Part shown: positions 1 through 13,200 of the stretch, in pieces | Layout: every line of letters starts with the position of its first letter | Numbering within the stretch: the stretch's first letter is position 1 | Assembly: GCA_022702705.1 (NCBI GenBank) | Contig: CM040439.1 | Location: 29,700,930-29,764,929 of the forward strand | Source of the DNA: Papilionanthe hookeriana x Papilionanthe teres | Taxonomy: Eukaryota > Streptophyta > Magnoliopsida > Asparagales > Orchidaceae | Length of the DNA: 64,000 nt | Reading direction: 5' to 3' | Notes under the pieces: model-generated | The model's input: the letters and a program-made list of their open reading frames with translations, nothing else | Told to the model about the DNA's origin: nothing | Databases searched by the model: none | Translations under genes and position numbers: made by a program

Positions 1-1083
1 TGGTGTTGGAGTGAGCTGCTCTGTTGTCCCGAATATCGTTTCTGTTCACCATGTAGGAAATTGAACAAGTACTTCGGTGGTGGGATTGAGAGATTTCCGC
101 GGACGGCGCCAAGCCGATGCGTCTTTAGAAAATTCGCGGCGGTAGAGTAACCGATTATCGTCTTAGCGTTGTACGAGAATTCGGCACACAATCGGAGTGA
201 AAGATAAACAACCAGTATGACACCGAAGTTTTTACGTGGAAAACCCAGTAAAGGGAAAAACCATGGGGCCGGCCTGGTTGCGAGAATCCACTATTGATAG
301 ACGTTTACAGAAATCCCTCATCTCACAGACGGGAAAGGGTAATTATGTGATGTAGATTACAACGTCGACTGACAGTATATGGATGATGGTGGTGGATGAA
401 AATCGACGATGGTCCGCGGCGATCAGCAGTGGTCCACGACGATCAGCGGTGATCGATGGCTATCGGCGATGATCGACGGCTGTCGGCGATGATGCAAAGT
501 TGCTTCTTCTTCTCAAGTCTTCAGATTCACTTCTTTCTCCTCCCCCTCTCATGTGAGAGTTGGGGTCTATTTATAGGGTTTTGGGTGCAATTAATGTAAC
601 TATTTTGATCGGATGGCTCAGAAGGCTCCCCTCGATCAGATGACGTTTAAGGGGCATTTGATGGCCTTAACGATGTCAGAATTGAGTGATCTTGGGCTCG
701 TTGGATTCATTTTGTCGAGACGCTCGATTCGAGTATGAGTTTGCTAATGTCGGCATCCATTTGACCTTCCAATATGTCTGAAAAGCTTCTAAAAGTGGTT
801 TAATGACTTGATCGGGGCTTGATTTGACTTGGATTGGTTTAATTTTGATATCATTGGGTCCGTTTCATCGAGCCGGTCGGTTTGATTATAAGTTTGCTGA
901 AATCGGAGCTTCGGATGACTTTTTATCCAGATTTGAACGTTTTGCTCAAAAGATTGCATCGAGATCACGTAATGCTTTGAGATCCGTGTCGAGATGATGA
1001 AAATTTGTTGATCGCCGTATCATTACTATACCAATTTAAAGGCGGGATTGAGCTACACGTAATTAAGCTTCGAAAAACAAACT

Positions 1084-1084
<1 letters not shown>
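1..1084. other. Repeat-derived 5' flank, no gene seen
   Basis: No reading frame of gene quality is visible. Positions about 395-495 contain a short degenerate tandem run built from GATC/CGGCGATGATC-like words (GCGATCAGCAGTGGTCC, GCGATGATCGACGGC). The rest resembles decayed transposon or LTR sequence but has no diagnostic ends. Confidence 0.4.

Positions 1085-1168
<84 letters not shown>
1085..1168. repeat. (AAAT)n followed by (AT)n microsatellite
   Basis: About 13 uninterrupted AAAT/AAATA units run into about 15 AT dinucleotides. The flanking open frame rich in YIYIYI is only a translation of this repeat. Confidence 0.95.
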
Positions 1169-1170
<2 letters not shown>

Positions 1171-1199
1171 TTCGGAAAATCCCCCCACCCATTTATCAA

Positions 1200-1894
1200 A
1201 CGCGGTTCTCAAGGCCGACTTTCCGTTTGGAGTCAAAACTTCTGCGTTCTTAACCGCGCCGGAAAATCTGCCAAAACGCTGCTCTCAGTGCTATCCAATT
1301 GCGCTATCCACTCCGCCGCCCCTCATCCCTCGCAGCGGCAACCAATCTTCCTCAATCGGCGCCATCTCCTTCGATCGATCGACCCTATCCATCCACCCTT
1401 CTGCTTCCCCATTTCTGCTCTTCATACGGAGAAATACGTCAGAGCAGAGAAGTGAGAAGAATCTCGTGAGGAAGACCAACTTCTTCCTCGGTGTATTTCT
1501 GCCGTGAGTACGCTTTTCTTCTTCTTTACAAAAGAAAGAGAGGAAGGTGAAAGATAGGCGGAGAGAGAGGTCGGGAACGTGTGATGAGAGAGAGAGAGAG
1601 AGTGATCGGCTGAAGGAGGTGGCGTGCTGAGTTTTACCACTCTTTTGCTTCTCAGATCCACCGCTGCTGCTGCATTTTTCACTGTAGGTGTACCGTCATA
1701 GCATTCATTTCCTAAACCTTGCTGGCATTTTTTTCTTCCATTTCTCGAATCTGAATCCCTAGTTTATTCTTTTATTGAAAATAGTTGCACTGTTTTTTGT
1801 TTTTTCGCTCATCCCAGAACCGAGAAAAGTAGGCCGCGCTCTGTGGTGATGCGTTGTTATGCGGCTTGGGTTGGCCCGATACCAGAGCTATCAG
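1200..1894 (+). promoter_or_regulatory. Probable promoter and 5' leader of the O-fucosyltransferase-family gene
   Basis: This stretch is clearly richer in G+C than its surroundings. It has a CCAAT box context near 1340 and CT/GA-rich runs (GAGAGAGAGA near 1590) typical of plant 5' untranslated regions. It is the only promoter-like island upstream of the coding start at 10132, which would imply a first intron of about 8 kb in the leader. No clear TATA box was identified. The transcription start is inferred, not seen. Confidence 0.4.
1818..1894 (+). other. Candidate 5' non-coding exon with an upstream ORF start
   Basis: The segment sits between a plausible acceptor (ATCCCAG ending at 1817) and a plausible donor (CAG|GTGGGG, GT at 1895). 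It contains ATG at 1849. If spliced to the acceptor at 10104 this ATG would open a 23-codon upstream ORF ending at TGA 10128-10130. Both splice sites are predictions only. Confidence 0.3.
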
Positions 1895-4800
1895 GTGGGG
1901 TTGTCTTCTTTCAGTAGTTTGTAATGGAAGTGTAGGATAACAAGCATCGTAGAATTCCGTGTGAAAAAAAAAAAATGGTCTTCAGATAATTACTATGCTG
2001 AAATGCATCGGATGTACTATACTTCTATTGAAAATGTGTAAACTTCTTTCTGTGCTGAACAATGCATTTAGGTTATTCGGATTTTTTTTGTTTTTCTCTC
2101 TTTTCATGTTGGTTATTTTTGTTCCGATAGAGCCTGTTTTGTATTTATGTTTCTATTTATGAATCTATGATTCATTTCATAAATCGAAGTATTTTGCATC
2201 ACTTTCTCAGTTCATAAATCGAAGTCTAATTGGCTTATGAAACTATTGGTGAATTCGGTGTTGGCATGCTAGCTACTACGTTTTAAAAATTTTGTGCCCT
2301 CACATTGGATCCTTGGGTTTGGGATTTTACAGTGAAGCTAATCTATGTCCGTTATATCAAGTTTATCATTGGGGTGAGAAGATCAAGTTGATGCATCATA
2401 GGAAGCTGCTGGATCGTTCATAAAAGGTCAGAGCAGGAAGAAAACTGGACCAGTCATAAGAAGCATGAGTAAAACCTTATTTATTTAGGAGTTGAATTTT
2501 TTATGTTTACTGCAATTTTGTTTTTGTAAGACCATATTTATGTTTTTTTTGTTTATGGACTCATGTGTAAAATTTCAAATTTAAATTTCATTCGAACTGA
2601 AAATTTCAAATTCTATGTGAATATTATATATAAACTTGTGAGGATTACTTAATTGCACGTAGTTAGTTAAATTTTTTATTTTATGAGCGTAGTGCTAATC
2701 AAGGGGGTGATTATTCTCCCTCCTTTCAAACTTTGGGTCATGCCGTCTATCCCTTCTTTCCTTTATTTCTAAAATTTCCTTAGGGTTTTTGTTTGGACTA
2801 TATTTTTTTGGGTCGACGAAAGAAAGGATTGCAGTTGATTGGAAAAATGGATTTGTCTGAAGGAGTTGGGGGTTAAGGTGGGGGACTTGGTGATCTCCTA
2901 CACACCATTGATTTGGTGAGTGATAAGTTGATTTTGTTATGCAATTTTTTCCTTTTTTTTTTCATACTGCGAAAACTTTATTCTGCCGTTCTTTCACCTC
3001 TTCATAAATTTTCTACCCTAATCTCCCACAAAATCTTTAGTAAAATACACTTTTAGTTGATCAGCAATCCTAGGAAAAACTAGAACTAGTTTTGATTCCT
3101 TCACCAATAGGCCACTCTTTTCCACTTGAAAAATAGTGAAAAGCTCCTGATCCAATCATGGTATTTTCTATTATCAATTATGCAAGTTTTTTCAAATTTT
3201 CTCTAGCGCTAGACTCATCCACACAGGGCAAACATCTATCTAAAAATTGGCGGCTAGCTTTAGTCTTACTATAAAATCTCGAAAAAAATCAAAATGCCAA
3301 AATAATTCATGAAAACCTTCAATTCATATCTAGACATCCTAAACTAAGTTTTATAAGTGATTCTAAGCCCTATGGTTACCTAGATCCGTCCCACATAAAG
3401 CTAAAAATTCGAGTTAGGAATTTTCGATATGGGCCTTTGCATTGCTAGCCTGACCCTTACCTTGAGATTTTTTTTCTCATCTCTACAAATCCAAACCATA
3501 TCTTATTGCTCCTCCTCCTTATTAACATCATTTTGAGGCCTTCTTAGCAGTTGCACTTCAATAACGCATGGATAGATAAGTTTTGCACTATTTTGTTGCA
3601 GTAAATTTTCTTCTCTTTCAAAAGTGAAGGTTTGATCTATGAATGCTGAGTATTATTTACTACAAGATTGAGAAAAATTTTGTTTACTAAGTTAATTTAT
3701 CATCTCATCCCTATTTGATGAAGGCCTACAGAAAGCATAGAAATTTAATCAGCAATAGCTACATCAATCTCTCATAGCATCAAAATTTTAGTGCAAACAT
3801 ATTGAAATCAACATGTGGCGTATGGCTAGAGGAAAATAAGGGAAGAAAAAGACATATATGGGAGGTGCATTTATTCAATTTTTTACAATTTCATTTAATC
3901 AATCATCAATAAAAAATTTTGAATACATCACCGGAGTCTCTTGAATAAGTTTAGGGCTCAGAAAACATTCCTAAATTGCGTTACACTTTAAAGAAGGAAA
4001 TAAATACAATAATATGTGTTCTTAGCATGCTGAAATTAAACAAGCACTTGATTAAAGCCCAATATATGAAACATTTTGATGATTGAGAATATCCAGTTTA
4101 CTCAGTTTTCTGAAAAGAAGATGGTTGTCATAGTGGCGGTGGTGATGGAATTGGTTTATGCACCACTTGAGTTGTAGTTGGATGTAGGCATGCTTTATAA
4201 TGTTAAAGTTATGGATGTGGCTAACAGCCATTATAAGAAACCTATGGAACTATTAGTGATTTATCAATGTGTGGAGAACTTCGCGGCTTCATTAAATTAC
4301 ATGAAAATTTGATTGAGTTACAACAATGGTGGCAGTATAAAGTCAATATGTAATAACGAAGGAACCAATAATAATATAGAAAATTGAGTAACTTCCCGTG
4401 TAACAATCTCAATTATTGATAAATAATTCAGAGATAATGTCCTTGTGAATGACTACCAATAGAACAATCTAAGGATGGATGCTATAGAAAAACATTCAAC
4501 TGGTTGAGGGAGTAATATTACTACTAAATAACCAATATCTTCATTTGTAGAGATTTCAGAGCAACAATTGTGTTGAAGAGTCATTAGTCTTGGGTGCAAT
4601 GTCAATCGCTGGTCAAACCTGTTGAGGCATGCAGTGGCTCAAACCGAACCTTAAACACATGATTAAGCTTAAGATTAGTCATATCATTATACTCGGGCTT
4701 AGGTAGACAAGGTTGGGGAGGTAGTGGGGCTAGTGGAGGTGAAATCAAAGTAATTAGATAGAGAACTAACTTGTGCTTTTTTATATCCTGAAGGAAAAAA

Positions 4801-5823
4801 AAGTTCATTACGAGGCCTAGGTTGATTGGGTCCTTACTAAGATTTCGGAGAAGATCAATCAAAATGGTTTGATTTTGGATTGTTATCATTTCAAATAGCC
4901 GAGTGGGCGTGATCATCATGATATGCTTGATAAAGCTTATAATATTATTGATGTGAGTATGCACAATTGTCATAGTATGATCTATCAAGATGACAATATT
5001 GAGGATTGCATGATCATCAAAATATGAACGACAATGATCATGATATGGATTATATAATTTGCCCTCTTGATTTTCTGAAAAATAGGGATCATAAGTGTTG
5101 TGCTAAGAAGAGTGGGGTTTATTATCATTTTTTTCATAATAATTTTATCAAATCGATCATGATATGAAAGTATATGATGCTGCGATGTATGTCTAGAATA
5201 CATGAGATTTTGTCCTTTTGGTTGCTTATAGGCTTGATAGAGAACTAAGATTGTGCTAGAATCAAATGTAGTGAGTGATCTGAATGTCACATGAAGGTGC
5301 TACTTTAGTTGAAAAGGAATAGCGTGAAGATGGTGACATAATTAATTGATAGGGAAGCTTCATGAATTAGACGCTTAACTCATTTGACTGAGAGTAGGAA
5401 CTATGCAAAGATGAATAGACATTAATTGACATACATGGTTGAGGTTGGAGTGATGTTGGGACCCTACATCATTGATTTGGGAGATTATTAGAGCTGATTT
5501 GAAAGGTCGAGCACTGATCTAAGTGGAGCTTGCAGTAGATTAAGATGTAGTAGTTTGAACATGTTTGGTAGGTGCCATATGTTTGTTAGGGCATTATTTT
5601 GCAGCATCGGGTTTTGAGCTAGTCGCATGGGCTGTAGAGCCTAGCATATGATAGGTGGTGATACGTGATTCTAGAAAGGCAATGATATGTTGATGCAAAG
5701 CTAAGTGTAGCATTTTGGGTGATGGGGAAGGCAACCGTGCTGTGCATAACCTGATATGACTAAAGAATATGATGATCAAAATTATTTTGTATCACAAAAA
5801 TAAATAAAATGTTTATTTTTTTA
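1895..5823. other. AT-rich probable leader intron, nothing recognised
   Basis: Nearly 4 kb without an identifiable gene, transposon end or RNA. Minus-strand frames around 4602-5290 are low-complexity (His/Ile/Met rich, from repeated ATGATC/TCATGATA words) and match no family I know. Confidence 0.4.
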
Positions 5824-6051
5824 GGAAAATTTACAAATATAGCACACAATTCTGATGTATTTAAATATCTTACTAAACATTCATATTTACATGCACAACA
5901 CATTGATGTTTAGATCTATGCATGAAAGTATGTATTTCACTTTTAGAAAGTGGTAATAGTATTTTTTGATGTGATATTAAAGATTTAAGTGCCGTGTGTG
6001 TAGAGAAGAAAGTTCAGGTTTGAGTTATGTAAAGACATATGTAAAGGCCCC
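5824..6051. mobile_element. Hairpin MITE, copy 1
   Basis: The left end reads inward TTTACAAATATAGCACAC and the right end TATGTAAAGGCCCC. It shares with the other copies the core words ATGCATGAAA, TATTTCACTTTTA, GGTAATAGTA and GATGTGATATTAAAGATT in the same order. The ends are imperfect inverted repeats. No transposase is encoded, so the element is non-autonomous. The superfamily is not assigned because target duplications are not clear. Confidence 0.6.
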
Positions 6052-6696
6052 ATTATTTTATTGCTTGCATAACTTTTTAGAACCATCATAAAATTCCAGC
6101 AAATTATGCATCTGAGTATTGTAGCCGCACATTCTTCAAATTATGCTAGGTGGGTTTGAACGAGGCAAAGAAAATTATAACTTTCTCATAATTTATAGAC
6201 ATGTACAGCCAACACCATACTAATATCATTTTTAGAGTTGTTTGAATTCTAATTAAATCTTGAATATTCGTTTATCATATGTTTACCTTTTCAGATAGCT
6301 TACTAATTTGCTGCAGTCAATGAATAACGGTTGCATTACGTATAACATCTTTAGTTGCGCTTTATTACTTCACTAGAGATTTGGTCATGTTATTGGTTTA
6401 TTTAATTTTTTTATTTTACATCGATGAGTTGAACCGGGTTTGATATCTATATTGATTCCTTTGTTTTCAGATTTGTTGTCTTCATAACTTATTATTAACT
6501 GGAAGAATAATTTGTACTAATGTTTGAATCAAACAAACTAAATGATAGTGCATGCTATCAAATTTATACTTAAAATTGGATTTCTGGCTATAAATGGCTA
6601 ATATATGCATAAAGTAAAGAATTGAGGTGTGATATACAAGTAATTAGAAAAATAATGCCCCCCGAATATAAATGAAAGATAACAATTGTGTGATTG

Positions 6697-7151
6697 TGAT
6701 AGAAAAGAGTTGAACTTCCACAAAGAGTAGGGCAAACCAAATATTTTATTTCACTGACACAAAACAACACAATCCAAATACATAAAGAATAAGCACCTAC
6801 AAGTTGAGAGGTAAGCGATTTCTCCCAAAGTCTAAACCTAGCACTTACCATTCAAGAGCTAGTCAATCTCTCCCAAACCCTAACCCTAAGATTCAAGATA
6901 ATAATCATACATGACATAACATAAACCCAAACATACTATCCCTATTTATACCTAAGATTCAAGACAACAATCACACTTCACATAACAAAAAACTTATTAG
7001 CCCTATTTATACCTCATTAATAATAACTAACAAATGACTAAATTGTCCCTTTTAGTTTTATGCCTAACATAAGTCTTAAAACTACTTTGGCGGGCTCGAC
7101 ATCAACTCATTGGAGCATAAGGAAGACCGTGTAGCAGGCGTCGATCTAACA
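6697..7151 (-). repeat. Low-coordinate (3') LTR of the gypsy element
   Basis: About 455 bp, aligned in blocks with 9079-9410 but longer because of an internal near-duplication around CCTAAGATTCAAGA. It ends in CTAACA. Confidence 0.65.
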
Positions 7152-9078
7152 TTAATCACGCCCGAAAAAGATACATTGTCCTCAAGGTGTAAGAGAGAAA
7201 ACTCATATCAGATTAAGTTGCATGGTTCTCACGTAACAATGTAATATGGTTTTTCTTTCCATTTAACAATAAAATCATAGTGACTCTCATAAATTTGAAA
7301 TACAATCTTGTGCACGTACATCTGTCGCACAAAACCTGATAGTATCCTGACTTCGAGTTAATATTGAAGAATACCACAGCTCAAAACAACTCGTCCAGTA
7401 GCTCATCGATCAGTCGGATGGGAAATTTATCAGGTACCGTCTCCTCATTCACAACCCGATCATCCACTGTGAAATGCCAACTCCCACTTTTCTTTTTCAA
7501 TAACAAGATTGGGCTAAAGAAGGAGCTCACACTTGGCTGTATGATTATGACCTCTAACATCTCTCAGATAAATCTCTCGATTTTGTCCTTGTGTACTTGG
7601 GGTTAGAGGTATGGGAGCACACTGATGGGGGAAAACCTAGTCTCAGGGTTATTACATACTTGTGTTCCCCTTGAGGTGACAATCCTCATGAAAATAGGAA
7701 AACTTAAGCAAATATTGTAGGGGCTGTTGAATCAGTGCCAAAATCTTTGTCAATTCCGTATCATATGTCTCTTGACTTTCTTCTACGTGATAAACCCAAC
7801 CATAGGTATCTCCTTCTTCAAAGATCGACATATTCAACTTACTTATGCATGAATCTCCTCCCCAATTTTTTCCACCGAAGCTCATTCCACCCATAAAGTG
7901 AGATTTGGGTCCTTTTTCTCGACCGATATTGATTTTCTTTCTTTCATAAGTCTAGCTTGCCCAATAATAAGCTTGCATGCCCCCTTAGGCTTCTAAATCT
8001 CCTTTTGTTTGGAAGACTGCCACTGTAAAAGGTACTGGCATGGTTAGATGCTACCCTCCGTCAGGGTCCCACCCACAGTGGTTCCTTGTTTTGGGTCCAA
8101 ATTCTTCTAATTGATCTTTTTTAGCTTTGAATCACATGCCATTCTGTTCTGCTTGCTGCCTCTCGTTCAAAATCTCCAGGTGTCTTGCAATTCCCAACAA
8201 ACGTTACCGCTCAAATTTGCTCTTGACTCCTTCGCTCTATCCCGCCTACTTCCATTTGTTTCAGTTGTTTGGTTGTCACGCTATTCCTTCCGAGTGCTGG
8301 CGCTTGAGTTCATTCTCAATTCCTTGACTTGATCCCTCACTTTTAGATTCGCCTAAGGCAGGAATGCTGTCCTGATGCCGCATAAATCCTTCTGATTATT
8401 GCTGCTCATATCTGCTCAAGATGCTATCACTCCATCGCGCGATTGGGAGACTCTGTAATCACCATTTCTTTTAGGAACATGGGTCCTCCCTCTATGAGCA
8501 AGAATCACCCCCATGGCTGAGAAATGCCTCTCCATTTCAGATCTGATTTGGCTCATGTGTTCCTCTAATATTTGCTCCATAAAATCTACTTTCTTGCCAG
8601 CCATTACACCCATGACGGTTTTCTATCATGAAGACGAAACTTTTGTACACCGTAATCTCGTTGACGACTTCCCAACTAGTCGCGATTTTATCATGAGATT
8701 CGGTCAGAAATCACAATTATATCTCGAAAGGTTCGATCACAAGCGATCTCGCTATTGGCTTCCCAATGCTTGAATCACTATTGTATCGTAACGAGGGCAT
8801 TTGCGATCCTGACATTGACTAGAGTCACGGCTGTCACGATGTTAGGGAACGGAGCAACATGATGGTATGCCGTGATCCCGTCATTGGCTTCCAAGTAACT
8901 GAAAGCGTGATTGTTTTGTGCTGTCTTTGTCACGAATGCGATATCCTATACACTGTGATCCCTTTGTTGCTTCATAGCTCTTTTGATTCGTGACGGTTTC
9001 TAGTTCCTTCGAAACTTGTACGCCCCGCAATTGCGTCGGCTTCCCAGGATGCTTCCTAGAATCGAATGCTCTGATATC

Positions 9079-9410
9079 TGTTTTATAGTAAAGAGATGAA
9101 CTTCCACAGACCCAAATACATAAAAGATAAACTCCTGCAACTTGAGAGGTAGGCGATTATTTTAAACCCTAACCCTAACACTTACAATTCGAGAGGTGGG
9201 CGATAACCCTAAGATTCAAGACAAGAATCACACATAATATAACATAACCCTAAATATATAAGTCCTATTTTTATCATACAATAATAACTGACAAATGACT
9301 AAATTGACAATTTTAGTCTTACGGTTAACATTGGACTTCATACTACTTTGTCGGGCTCGTTGTTGAATCATTGGAGCACAAGGCACTGTGCTCTAGGTGC
9401 CGAGCTAACA
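9079..9410 (-). repeat. High-coordinate (5') LTR of the gypsy element
   Basis: About 332 bp, starting TGTTTTATAG and ending GAGCTAACA on the plus strand. The initiator-Met-type primer-binding sequence adjoins its inner edge, which fixes the element as minus strand. Confidence 0.65.
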
Positions 9411-10131
9411 GATTACCTTGGGGTATACTACTAAGATGCGGCATTTTCACATATTCAATGTCCAGCCTCTTTTTTTTTAAGCTTGAATACATGTTTACAG
9501 CCAATCACACGGAGTAATGTATCATATTTGAGTCTATAGGCTTTTACCTTCTTTCAATTCTTTGTAACTTCCATATCTGCTTCTGCACTTTGTCATAATG
9601 GAATGTGGTCATCATTTTTCTTTCTCCCACGTTATTGGATTTATGATTCTACAGCAACACTTAGTCATATCACGAGGGCATGAAAATAACTTAGTGTTAC
9701 AGGATTTTTGTGCATTTGGAGTTTGTTACAAGGAGAACTAAGTTGCTCTTATTTTCTTAGAGAATTTAAAAATTCTGCTTGTGCTACTCACCTGAAATGT
9801 TGGTTTATTAGTGAAAGATAGGTCAGTCACATTGCCGTTTATGGATGTATCTTGTAGGTGTTTGATCCTACACTTCATTTTATCAAATTGTCAAATGATT
9901 GCTATTGCAGTATTTCACTAATTGATGCATCTGATTTATTACGGTGTAACTAATCCTTTAAAGTTTTCTTATGCACTTATCCACATCATTTTTTGGTATA
10001 TTGTTTTGAATTATTAAATGGATATTGCACTCTTCTTTTTTTTTTCTTTTTCGGGAACATGAGTATGCTTGTTAGATTCTGAAATGAATTTGGGTCTTTC
10101 CTAGGTTTGAAACTCCTCATGAGATCCTGAG

Positions 10132-10284
10132 ATGGCTGTGAAAAACAAATTCAAGCTATTTGCACTTGTGGGAATTGCCTTCTGTATAGTGTCACTGCTG
10201 GTACATCTTCTGCTTGCAAATTATTCAGCCGGGGACATCATACAATATAGGCCAACTGTAGATAAGATATACCAGCATGGAAAG
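10132..10284 (+). CDS. O-fucosyltransferase-family gene, coding exon 1 (start codon, membrane anchor)
   Basis: Encodes residues 1-51. The ATG at 10132 is chosen because it precedes a basic stretch (MAVKNKFK) and the hydrophobic anchor, and because the exon opens just upstream at 10105 after TTTCCTAG. The donor is AAAG|GTACGC. A three-codon ORF (ATG AGA TCC TGA, 10119-10130) ends one base before the start. Confidence 0.92.
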
Positions 10285-13200
10285 GTACGCCTGTGGTTGC
10301 TCCAGTTTCTTTATCTACTGCAATTGCCAGGGTTTCCTTCTTAACTTTTTGGTTAAATGAGTCATTACTGGTGGAAGTAGTTCATCTTCTTTACATCTAA
10401 TAATTCGTTTTTTGTTAATAAATAAAATACTGTTCTTGCTGTATTAATTTTTTGTTCCTTTTTAAATGCTTTGCAGAAGTTTAGGTACAGAAAGTTATGG
10501 GGCTCAATCCAATCTTTGGAGGCCTTGCAACCATTTGCCAACCCTAGGAAAGCTTATCCTGGTATTTATTCATAAAATTGCTAACTTCATGAATACAGAC
10601 AAGAATTTAATCCTTTTTTGCTCTCGCATATCGCATGTCTTTGAGGATGCTCTAGTGTGTTGTCGTGCTTGTTCAATGTCACCTACTTCTTCTTGATCAC
10701 CGTGGCTCGCGCCTTATCTATGTGTTTGTGCTTGTAATCTTGGCTTTGTGCTCATGCCTTCAAGTTGGTATGTATTTCATTGTGACTTCTGCATATGGAC
10801 TTTCCATGCTTTCCCCATCCCTAACATTAATGTCGCTACCTGATGGCATCATCGATTGGGTTGTCTTTTGCTCTTGCTCAGGTAGGGCATTCATTGTTAG
10901 CATCTCCTGCACCAAGATTTGTAGTGTTGCCTTATCCTTCCACCTATTATTTATTTCTATTCTTCCTCTCACCTTCGACACCATGCTTGTTCACTTCTTT
11001 CAACTCAGGTTGATGACACGGTTGCATTTTTGACTTCCAATTTGGATCATCTTCCTTTTTTTTTTTGGTTGGTCAATGTTGGACACTGCCTCTTCTTTCT
11101 CAAGCATTGGCTGCTCCTAGGATTTTGGGTGAACCCAAAAGTAGATCACCGCCTCCTATCTCGTTGATTTCTTGCTTCTCAGAGGCTCCTCTAGCTTACT
11201 CTCTTATGGAACTGGTCCCTCCAACTACTCAATCTTCTTGCTCTTTTGCTAATGTTGTTGGTGGACATGATGATCCGAGATTTCATTTCTTCCCTTCAAA
11301 CAATTAATTCTCTTTGTTTTTGTAATCAAAGATTGATTATAACTCCTTACAAGCATCCATCCCCATATCAGGGCAAACCTTTGAAGAGGAGATATCATAC
11401 CTTGCTAAGGCTCTCCATCATTTTATTATTGTTGATTTGCTTTTAGTTATAGACCACTCTGTTGGGCTTATTTACAGTTGACATGTTATTATTTTACTTC
11501 TCAAAAGCAGGCTATATGAGATTTTTCTCTTGCAGTCCTACTATGTTTTAGTGATTTTCTGATGCATATTTTAAATGGTCTTTTCATTTTGACTCTTTTG
11601 AGGAATCATCCATCACTCCCGTTTGAGCTACATTTGATTTTCTTATATTATTTCAATCAATCAGACTTTAGATTCTTTTGGCTATATATTTGGAAAATCT
11701 TAGCAAGATAATGTCACTGTTAATCTTTGGAGGCCATTTGCAGCCAAAGTTTTGTTGAACTAAACAACACTTGTCAGTTAGGAAAGGAGGTGTGGATTGA
11801 CTCCTTGATTTGGAGATATTGATAGTTGAATTTGAAGGCATAATGGTATTTTATTTTGCCTATAAATTTTTTTAGCACAAATTCTCTAAATGTTTCAAGG
11901 ATTTCAAGATTTGAAAAAATTTAATTATCAGCGCAAGGGGCACCTTCAAATGATTGAATCCAACCCTCTAGCTTTTTCGAGGCTCCTCCTTTATTAATAC
12001 AAGGTCTGCAATCAGAATTTGAAATTAGTTTAGATTCTTCTTTGGAGTAAGGGGCTTTAAGGTCTTCACTTGCTAAACCTTCCGTGGCAATCACATCAAC
12101 ACCTATAAGCATTATCGTTAAATTTTCTTCAATTATTACTGCAATGCCTAATATGCGAGCACAACAATGATTTGGATATTCTACTTCCTTATTGTTAATA
12201 TGTGAGTACCCAGAGTGTTGACTCTCTGGAGGAGAGGGGGTATCGGAGTCTATTTACCAGATGATGCAAAATTGAGGAAAAATAATCTGTTGTCATTCAC
12301 TTACTCTCACTAGGCTCTAAGCAGGGCGATCTGAATGAGTTTTTTTTTTTTTTTCGTTCTCATATTCATCGGGATTTCTCATTTGTGGCTGTCATGTTAC
12401 CTTTATTTTATCTTGTGTACTTCTCTCTTTCTTGGGCAGTTCTTGGTAATTGCCTTTGTTGTACTCATGTCATTTTCTAGCTGTTAAATTTTGCCTTTAA
12501 AAAAGCATGACATTGTTAAGTTAATTTGTTTTTGTCTTCTTTATACTTTTTCGCTGATTTATTTTGCAATTCTACATAGCAAGTCTCAGAGGGCCCCTTC
12601 CCTGATCCATCTACATTCTTATGGAATTTGTAGAATGACTTTGTAGGCTTTTCTACTTTTCTTCTACGTTATCAATTAGCTAGCACTTGGGAAGATGGTT
12701 TTCAGATTGCTTGTTTAAAGCAACGTTAAAATTTTTATTTTTTTGTGCTTGCTCAATCCCTGACCTGCCATGCAAATTTCACCATCTATAGCAAATTACA
12801 TTATGATTTATGTAAGTTTCATTATATCCGGCGAGTTAGTTACCTGATACAGTGCCCATCTTTGAGGCTTCTCTTACCTAGCATCACCGGTAAAGCTGAC
12901 AAAAGTTTGGAAGACTAGTTTGCTAACCGTTCCTTAGAAATGTAGTTATTTAGTTACCCCTTATCATCAGTATGAAGTTGGGAGTGGCTCATGAAACTTA
13001 TTTATTTATTTATTCTTTTTTGACAGGAATTTTAGTATAATTGAAAACCTAGGACTTTAGGTATGAATCAAATTGTCTTATTTATTGATGAAGCCTTTAT
13101 AAGCTTATCTCAATTTGGGGTGTAGTTCACATCTTTCACATGGACGTGGGATTAATGCAACTGCCACAGGGATGCTCTTGATATGCCAGCTTAATTACTT

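Larger units (their letters stand above)
6697..9410 (-). mobile_element. Deleted Ty3/gypsy LTR retrotransposon in the leader intron
   Basis: Two related terminal segments (6697-7151 and 9079-9410) share CTTCCACA, CAAATACATAAA, ACTTGAGAGGTA, ACAAATGACTAAATTG and ATTGGAGCA blocks in order, as LTRs do. On the minus strand a primer-binding-like site (TATCAGAGCATTCG, initiator-Met tRNA type) lies directly inside the high-coordinate LTR. Inside are gag-like residues near 8416-8613 (coiled coil with EQILEEHMSQIRSEMERHF) and a reverse transcriptase N-terminal block near 7370-7560 (SSFFSPILLLKKKSGSW, VPDKFPIRLIDELLDEL). Flanks GATTG and GATTA are a possible one-mismatch 5-bp TSD. Most of pol is missing and frames are broken, so it is not functional. 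Confidence 0.75.

Noticed and set aside
965..1192. 75-codon minus-strand frame rich in Tyr-Ile and Phe-Ile repeats
   Set aside because: Pure translation of the (AAAT)n/(AT)n microsatellite.
1260..1320. tRNA-like words on the minus strand (GGATAGCGCAATTGGATAGC)
   Set aside because: There is no T-loop GGTTCGA sequence, no acceptor stem pairing, and the region sits in the CT-rich leader.
4602..5290. Two minus-strand frames of 128 and 101 codons
   Set aside because: Low complexity, no start context or splice structure, no family motif; fits repeated ATGATC words in AT-rich intron.
10665..11033. 122-codon plus-strand hydrophobic frame in intron 2
   Set aside because: Lies inside a well-supported intron, no homology recognised, minus strand is also open; probably chance.
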